NCBI GenBank assembly: GCA_041746615.1
Contig: JBGTGS010000032.1
Coordinates: forward strand, 1 to 8,405
Length of the DNA: 8,405 nucleotides
Source: CAMAXB01 sp041746615
GTDB taxonomy: Bacteria > Verrucomicrobiota > Verrucomicrobiia > Opitutales > Opitutaceae
Direction: 5' to 3'
Part shown: piece after piece, positions 4,463 through 8,405 of the stretch
Layout: each line of letters opens with the position of its first letter
Numbering within the stretch: the stretch's first letter is position 1
The notes under the pieces: model-generated
Database searches by the model: none
What the model saw: the letters and a program-made list of their open reading frames with translations, nothing else
Told to the model about the DNA's origin: nothing
Made by a program: the position numbers and the translations under genes

Positions 4463-6691
4463 ATGAAGACCATCGGCCACCCCGGCTTATCACTTTGTCT
4501 GCGAGCCTGGTTTCAGGCCGCCGGCAGTGGGGTGATGCTTGCGGCCGGATTGGCGGCCCAGGTTATGCCGGCAGGGCCGTCCAGGGAGTCGCCAACGGTG
4601 GTCATGGACCCCCTGCTGGTCGCGGCGACCTCAACCGATGAAGGTTATGACGAGACCGGCATGGGCGGCCTGGAGTCGGAGCGGATCGAGCCCCCTTTTT
4701 CCAACGAGCTCCTGGCGGGACTGTTCAACCCGGACGAGGATTTGTTGTCCCTGATTGATGATGAGTATCAGGCGGCCGCGGGGATCAGTCCGGTGGATCT
4801 CGCCGCAGGGGTGAGTCGCGTGGATTTGCGCGGGTTCCCCACTCCGCGCCTGCGCAACGGATTCACCCAGAGCGGCATTCCGGAAATCCTCAACCCTGAG
4901 CGCACCGAACTCATCCAGGGACCGCTGACCGCGGTGATCGGCCGGGGGGCCCCCGGAGGTATCCGAAATTTAATGACTGTCCGCCCACGGGCCCGGGTGT
5001 ATCGCCGGTTCAATGCGGGCCTCACCACTGGCGATGCCTGGAATGTGCGGTACGAGGCCACGGCACCCTTGGTACCGAAGAAGGCCTGGTACCGGTTGGC
5101 GGGCAGTTTTGCACGCAAGGACGGACCGCAGGACCTCGCCTTCCGCAAGACTCTCAATTTGAACGGGGCGCTCACCTGGAAGCATAGTGAGGCCGCCAGC
5201 ACGATGGTGCAGGTGGATTTCCAGGAGCTCACGGCCAACGCCGCGCCCGGGATCCCCGAGTACCGTCCGACCCGCACGGGCAAGGTGGTCGGGCCCTACC
5301 TGCCGCTGGCGCACTTTCACAGCTACGGACCCAATGCGGGCACGTTAAAGCGGGTGGCCAGTGCCAGCGTTCAGTACGAGGCGCAAGTGACCCCCGCGCT
5401 GAGCCTGCGCGCCGGCATGCAGGGCTTCCTGCGCCAGCTGGAGGAGGATCGTTGGACCGTCGGCCAGTTCCTCCTCGACACGCAGACCTTTGGAGGCACG
5501 CGTGAGCCTCAGCGCATCGAGCAACCCCTGCGGGCCTTTGCCGTCCAGATCGACGGCACCCTGCGCTTCCACGTGTTTGGGGCCGAGCACAAGCTGACGG
5601 CTTCCGCCGCCCGCAGTCAGGTGCGGTATGACCGGCTCCAGCGCGGGCTCGATGCGGCCGGCCGCGCCGAACTACCCGCGGATGTACGCAACTTCGATCC
5701 TTTTGCACCCAACTGGTTCCGGCCCGCCTACGATCCCACCCTCTACCGCCGGGTCATCACCGACCGCACCGAGGCCACCGGTTACACCACCCTGTGGTTG
5801 ACCGAGCGGGCGGCCTTTGCCAACGGCCGCTTCGTGGCCACCACGGGCATGCGGGCAGATTTTGTCGGACTCGAATTGGAGGACCGAAGACCGGGGGCCG
5901 TGTTCCCCACAGTGGAGGACGACACTGAGCAACTCACGTGGCATGCGGGGCTCAACTACCTTGTCAGCCCCAGCCGCCTGCTGGTCTTCGTGAATGCAAG
6001 CACCGCCTTTCAGCCTTCAACGCGGGTGGATGCGCGCACGGGGCACCTGCAGGGCAATGATACCACCCGCGGGCTCGAGGTCGGCGCCAAAGGACTTTTC
6101 ATCGACCGCAAGCTCAGTCTCACCGCCCTGGGATTCGCGTACGCCAACCAGAACATCTCCCGCCGCAATCCCCTCTATAATGACCCGATCCTCGACGCCA
6201 GTCTCACCCAGCCCGAATTGGTGGCTGCGGGTGAGGAGGAATTCACGGGTGGAACCATTGATGTCCGCGGGCAGCTCAGCACCCGCTGGACCCTGAGCGG
6301 CCGCGCCGCCTACACGCGGGCCATCACCACGCGTTCTCCGGGCCTGCCCGAAGAGGTCGGCCGTCCGCTCACGCGCGTGCCACGGATGACCTACGGTCTG
6401 CAAAACCGCTACCAATTCACCGAGGGCCGCTGGCAGGGACTTTCACTGGGTGCCACCATGATTCACGTCAGCGATTATGTGCACAGCTACGAGAACGCCT
6501 CACGCGAGTACCTCGCCTATCCGGACTACACGCTGACGGCGGTCAATGCAGGCTACCGATGGAAGACAGGCAGCCAGGAACACAACATCGGCGTCAGTTG
6601 CTCGAACCTTTTGGATCGTGATCTATTGACCGAACTCGCCCGGGTCGGCGTCGGCCGCGAGGTTGCGGTAAACTACTCGCTGACGTTTTAG
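4463..6691 (+). CDS. TonB-dependent outer-membrane receptor
   Basis: This is a 742-residue outer-membrane transporter of the TonB-dependent, siderophore-receptor-like class. It would use the proton-motive force relayed by TonB-ExbB-ExbD (not in this window) to import a large or scarce ligand. A signal-peptide-like stretch occupies roughly residues 10-37. A plug domain follows, with VDLRGFPTPRLRNGF (about 120-134), NPERTELIQGPLTAVIGRGA (about 144-163) and PGGIRNLMTVRP (about 164-175), matching the plug's usual GP...YG...PGG..N...RP pattern. The rest is a barrel-like series of alternating strands ending in the expected aromatic residue (VNYSLTF). The segment before the plug core is short, and no clear TonB box is seen beyond PTVVMDPLLVAATS (about 44-57). 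No STN domain is present. The ligand cannot be named. It converges on the next gene with one base between the stops. Confidence 0.9.
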   Translation: MKTIGHPGLSLCLRAWFQAAGSGVMLAAGLAAQVMPAGPSRESPTVVMDPLLVAATSTDEGYDETGMGGLESERIEPPFSNELLAGLFNPDEDLLSLIDDEYQAAAGISPVDLAAGVSRVDLRGFPTPRLRNGFTQSGIPEILNPERTELIQGPLTAVIGRGAPGGIRNLMTVRPRARVYRRFNAGLTTGDAWNVRYEATAPLVPKKAWYRLAGSFARKDGPQDLAFRKTLNLNGALTWKHSEAASTMVQVDFQELTANAAPGIPEYRPTRTGKVVGPYLPLAHFHSYGPNAGTLKRVASASVQYEAQVTPALSLRAGMQGFLRQLEEDRWTVGQFLLDTQTFGGTREPQRIEQPLRAFAVQIDGTLRFHVFGAEHKLTASAARSQVRYDRLQRGLDAAGRAELPADVRNFDPFAPNWFRPAYDPTLYRRVITDRTEATGYTTLWLTERAAFANGRFVATTGMRADFVGLELEDRRPGAVFPTVEDDTEQLTWHAGLNYLVSPSRLLVFVNASTAFQPSTRVDARTGHLQGNDTTRGLEVGAKGLFIDRKLSLTALGFAYANQNISRRNPLYNDPILDASLTQPELVAAGEEEFTGGTIDVRGQLSTRWTLSGRAAYTRAITTRSPGLPEEVGRPLTRVPRMTYGLQNRYQFTEGRWQGLSLGATMIHVSDYVHSYENASREYLAYPDYTLTAVNAGYRWKTGSQEHNIGVSCSNLLDRDLLTELARVGVGREVAVNYSLTF

Positions 6692-6692
6692 C

Positions 6693-7109
6693 CTAGGCCT
6701 CGGTCGCTCCGCGGTCTGCCATGGGCCGGAGCACTCTCCGGTAGATGGCGTGGGCCAGGTATGACCACATGGCATAGGGGGCGAGCAGGCCGGCTGGGCC
6801 GAACATGGGAAAGAGGTTCATCCGCATGCCTTCCAGCGCCGCGAGGCTGCCCAGACCCCAGATGATGAGGGCCGTCGTCACGGCAATGTCCGCCGCCAGG
6901 GGACGGTTCTTTCGCTCCATAAATTCACGGCATCCCCGATAAAAAACCGCACCGACAACACCGGTGATCACTGCAATCGCCCCGGGCAGGAGCCATCCGC
7001 CGGTACGGGTCTCCGCCCACGCGCGATGCGTGGCGGCCAGACTGGAGAGACCGGCGTATAGCCCCAGCACGACATGAAATGCCGCCACGATGAGAATCCA
7101 CTTGCGCAT
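6693..7109 (-). CDS. Small four-helix membrane protein, unknown function
   Basis: I do not recognise this 138-residue protein. It shows four hydrophobic segments: residues 4-21 (WILIVAAFHVVLGLYAGL), about 39-57, 72-92 and 104-123. The ends are basic (MRK at the start, YRRVLRP near the end). The start is taken at 7109 because MRKWILIV begins a membrane helix directly; the open frame extends to 7226, but those 39 residues are low in protein character and would reach to within two bases of the cstA start. Its 3' end lies one base from the receptor stop, so the two transcripts must run into each other or terminate inside one another's genes. It is divergent from cstA. No cofactor motif or catalytic residues are evident. 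Confidence 0.7.
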   Translation of the reverse strand: MRKWILIVAAFHVVLGLYAGLSSLAATHRAWAETRTGGWLLPGAIAVITGVVGAVFYRGCREFMERKNRPLAADIAVTTALIIWGLGSLAALEGMRMNLFPMFGPAGLLAPYAMWSYLAHAIYRRVLRPMADRGATEA

Positions 7110-7228
7110 GGGCGACAGGCTGGCGCGGGCCGGAGTGGCGTCAACGCGTACCCACGCTCCGGGATTGCCGTCTGCCCGCCGGTGATTACACATCCGGATC
7201 GCATTCGCCTCCTTACTCCACCCCACGC
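7110..7228. promoter_or_regulatory. Divergent intergenic region upstream of cstA
   Basis: These 119 bases separate the four-helix membrane gene from cstA and should contain promoters for both. A weak candidate for cstA is TTGCCG (7165-7170) with TACACA (7187-7192) at 16-base spacing. Neither box is close enough to consensus to be firm. The cstA leader just before the ATG is pyrimidine-rich with no Shine-Dalgarno sequence. Confidence 0.25.
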
Positions 7229-8405
7229 ATGCAAACGCTTCTCATCGCCCTGCTGAGCGGGCTTGGTTTCATCATCGCCTATCACACCTACGGCCGCTGG
7301 CTCGGCGGCAAAATTTTCCGTCTCTCCGCCGATGCCGTGTGTCCGTCGCGCCGGTTTAATGACGGGGTGGACTACGTGCCGACGCCGGCACCGGTGGTCT
7401 TTGGTCATCACTTTGCCTCGATCGCGGGCACCGGACCCATCGTCGGCCCGGCCATCGCCATCATGTGGGGCTGGCTGCCGGCCCTCCTCTGGGTCATTTT
7501 CGGCTCGATCCTGATCGGTGCGGTCCACGACTTCGGCGCGCTGGTGGTGAGCCTGCGCAACAACGGCCAGACCGTCGGTGACATCGCCGGGCGCGTGCTC
7601 AACCGCCGGGTCCGCCTGCTCTTTCTCATCGTGCTCTTCATGGCCTTGAGCATCGTCCTTGCGATCTTTGGCCTGGTGATCGCCTCGGTGTTCCGGCAAT
7701 ACCCGGCCGCGATCATCCCGTGCCTGATCCAGATCCCGATTGCGGTGGCCATCGGTCTTTGGATGCACCGGCACGGCAAGTCGCTGGTTCTGCCGTCGCT
7801 GCTCACGCTGGCCCTCATGTATGTGACCGTGATTTACGGTGACACCGGGTTTCTCCATGCGATCAACATGACGCTGGCCGGGTGGTCGTCCTGGCAGTGG
7901 GTGCTGGTGTTGCTCGCCTATGCCTATTTCGCCTCGGTGCTGCCGGTGTGGACCCTTCTTCAGCCGCGCGACTACATCAATGCCCTCCAGCTCATCTCCG
8001 TCCTCGGCCTGCTGGTGCTGGGTCTGTTTGCGGCGGCCTTCGCTGGTGGCGCTCCGCTGGCCGACGGTGTGCGGCCCGAACTCGCGATGGCCGCACCGCT
8101 GGTGAACTGGAATCCGCCGGGTGCACCGCTGATGTTTCCCTTTCTGTTCATCACCATCGCCTGCGGCGCGATCAGCGGCTTCCACTGCCTCGTGAGCAGC
8201 GGGACCAGCAGCAAGCAGCTCATGCGCGAGCCCGACGCCCGCTTCGTGGGCTACGGCGGCATGCTCACGGAGGGATTTCTCGCCGTTCTCGTCATCTGCG
8301 CCTGCGCCGCCGGGCTCGGACTCGGCGTCCTGGCGGCCGACGGGTCGGTGCTCCTTGGACAAGAGGCCTGGGCCTCGCGCTACGGCGTGTGGTCGTCGCG
8401 GCTGG
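7229..8405 (+). CDS. cstA: CstA-family carbon-starvation/pyruvate transporter, 3'-truncated
   Basis: This is the N-terminal 392 residues of a CstA-family inner-membrane transporter, still open at the right edge. The family signature is plain: DGVDYVPTPAPVVFGHHF (about 45-62), ASIAGTGPIVGP (63-74), and GAVHDFGALVVSLRNNG (97-113), followed by the PRDYINALQ block after a long hydrophobic span and FHCLVSSGTSSKQL further on. Many transmembrane helices are visible. CstA and its relative BtsT take up pyruvate in E. coli, and CstA is also linked to peptide use under carbon starvation. ATG 7229 starts directly at a membrane helix (MQTLLIALLSGLGFIIAYHT). The E. coli protein is about 700 residues, while many other bacteria have shorter forms; which one this is cannot be seen here. 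Substrate assignment is by family only. Confidence 0.95.
   Translation, partial: MQTLLIALLSGLGFIIAYHTYGRWLGGKIFRLSADAVCPSRRFNDGVDYVPTPAPVVFGHHFASIAGTGPIVGPAIAIMWGWLPALLWVIFGSILIGAVHDFGALVVSLRNNGQTVGDIAGRVLNRRVRLLFLIVLFMALSIVLAIFGLVIASVFRQYPAAIIPCLIQIPIAVAIGLWMHRHGKSLVLPSLLTLALMYVTVIYGDTGFLHAINMTLAGWSSWQWVLVLLAYAYFASVLPVWTLLQPRDYINALQLISVLGLLVLGLFAAAFAGGAPLADGVRPELAMAAPLVNWNPPGAPLMFPFLFITIACGAISGFHCLVSSGTSSKQLMREPDARFVGYGGMLTEGFLAVLVICACAAGLGLGVLAADGSVLLGQEAWASRYGVWSSRL

Noticed and set aside
4213..4641. 142-residue plus-strand frame over the zinc-finger gene and receptor start
   Set aside because: It overlaps the antisense of a motif-bearing gene and the receptor N-terminus, with no recognisable pattern of its own.
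7110..7226. Longer N-terminus for the four-helix membrane protein
   Set aside because: The extra 39 residues are not protein-like and would use up the whole cstA upstream region.
6968..8362. 464-residue open frame on the minus strand across cstA
   Set aside because: Composition is His/Gln/Asp/Arg-rich as expected from the reverse of a membrane-protein gene; cstA on the plus strand has the family motifs throughout.
1..8405. tRNA, rRNA, CRISPR arrays, insertion sequences, toxin-antitoxin or phage-defence genes
   Set aside because: Looked for on both strands; no cloverleaf, no regularly spaced direct repeats with spacers, no transposase or defence-type domains seen.

Overview
The window looks like a chromosomal segment from a GC-rich, Gram-negative bacterium, most plausibly of the Verrucomicrobiota (Opitutales-like). 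This placement is an inference. It rests on the high GC coding sequence, a YidC with the large periplasmic domain of Gram-negative bacteria, an outer-membrane TonB-dependent receptor, mostly Shine-Dalgarno-less pyrimidine-rich start regions, and an AAATCCC-type heptad repeat that I associate with PVC-group genomes. No 16S rRNA or other firm marker is present.

Bases 1-2403 hold the conserved block rnpA (5' end cut off) - yidD - yidC, all on +. rnpA and yidD overlap by 8 bases and yidC follows 25 bases after yidD. In many bacteria this block lies next to rpmH and often near dnaA/oriC, which would be off the left edge here. RnpA is the protein part of RNase P; YidD and YidC serve inner-membrane protein insertion. 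The next gene on the same strand is yebC (2624-3376), a YebC/TACO1-family translation or regulatory factor. The 220-base gap between yidC and yebC contains a composite repeat: a heptad array followed by two oppositely oriented octamer arrays that could form a long hairpin ending just before the yebC start codon.

Bases 3377-3522 form a non-coding gap with nested inverted repeats. It is followed by an unrecognised 217-residue soluble protein (3523-4176). A small topoisomerase-type C4 zinc-finger protein (4134-4340, minus strand) runs toward it, and their 3' ends overlap by 43 bases. A divergent intergenic region (4341-4462) containing a perfect 6+6 palindrome separates the zinc-finger gene from a large TonB-dependent outer-membrane receptor (4463-6691).

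The receptor converges on a small four-helix membrane protein (6693-7109, minus strand) with one base between the stop codons. That gene is divergent from a CstA-family carbon-starvation/pyruvate transporter (7229 onward), which is cut by the right edge.

Most of the content is housekeeping plus nutrient uptake. I see no convincing new multi-gene system. The features most worth follow-up are the yidC-yebC repeat element, the structured gap after yebC, the unrecognised 217-aa gene, and a five-proline run in YidC directly upstream of a gene whose family is linked to relief of polyproline stalling.
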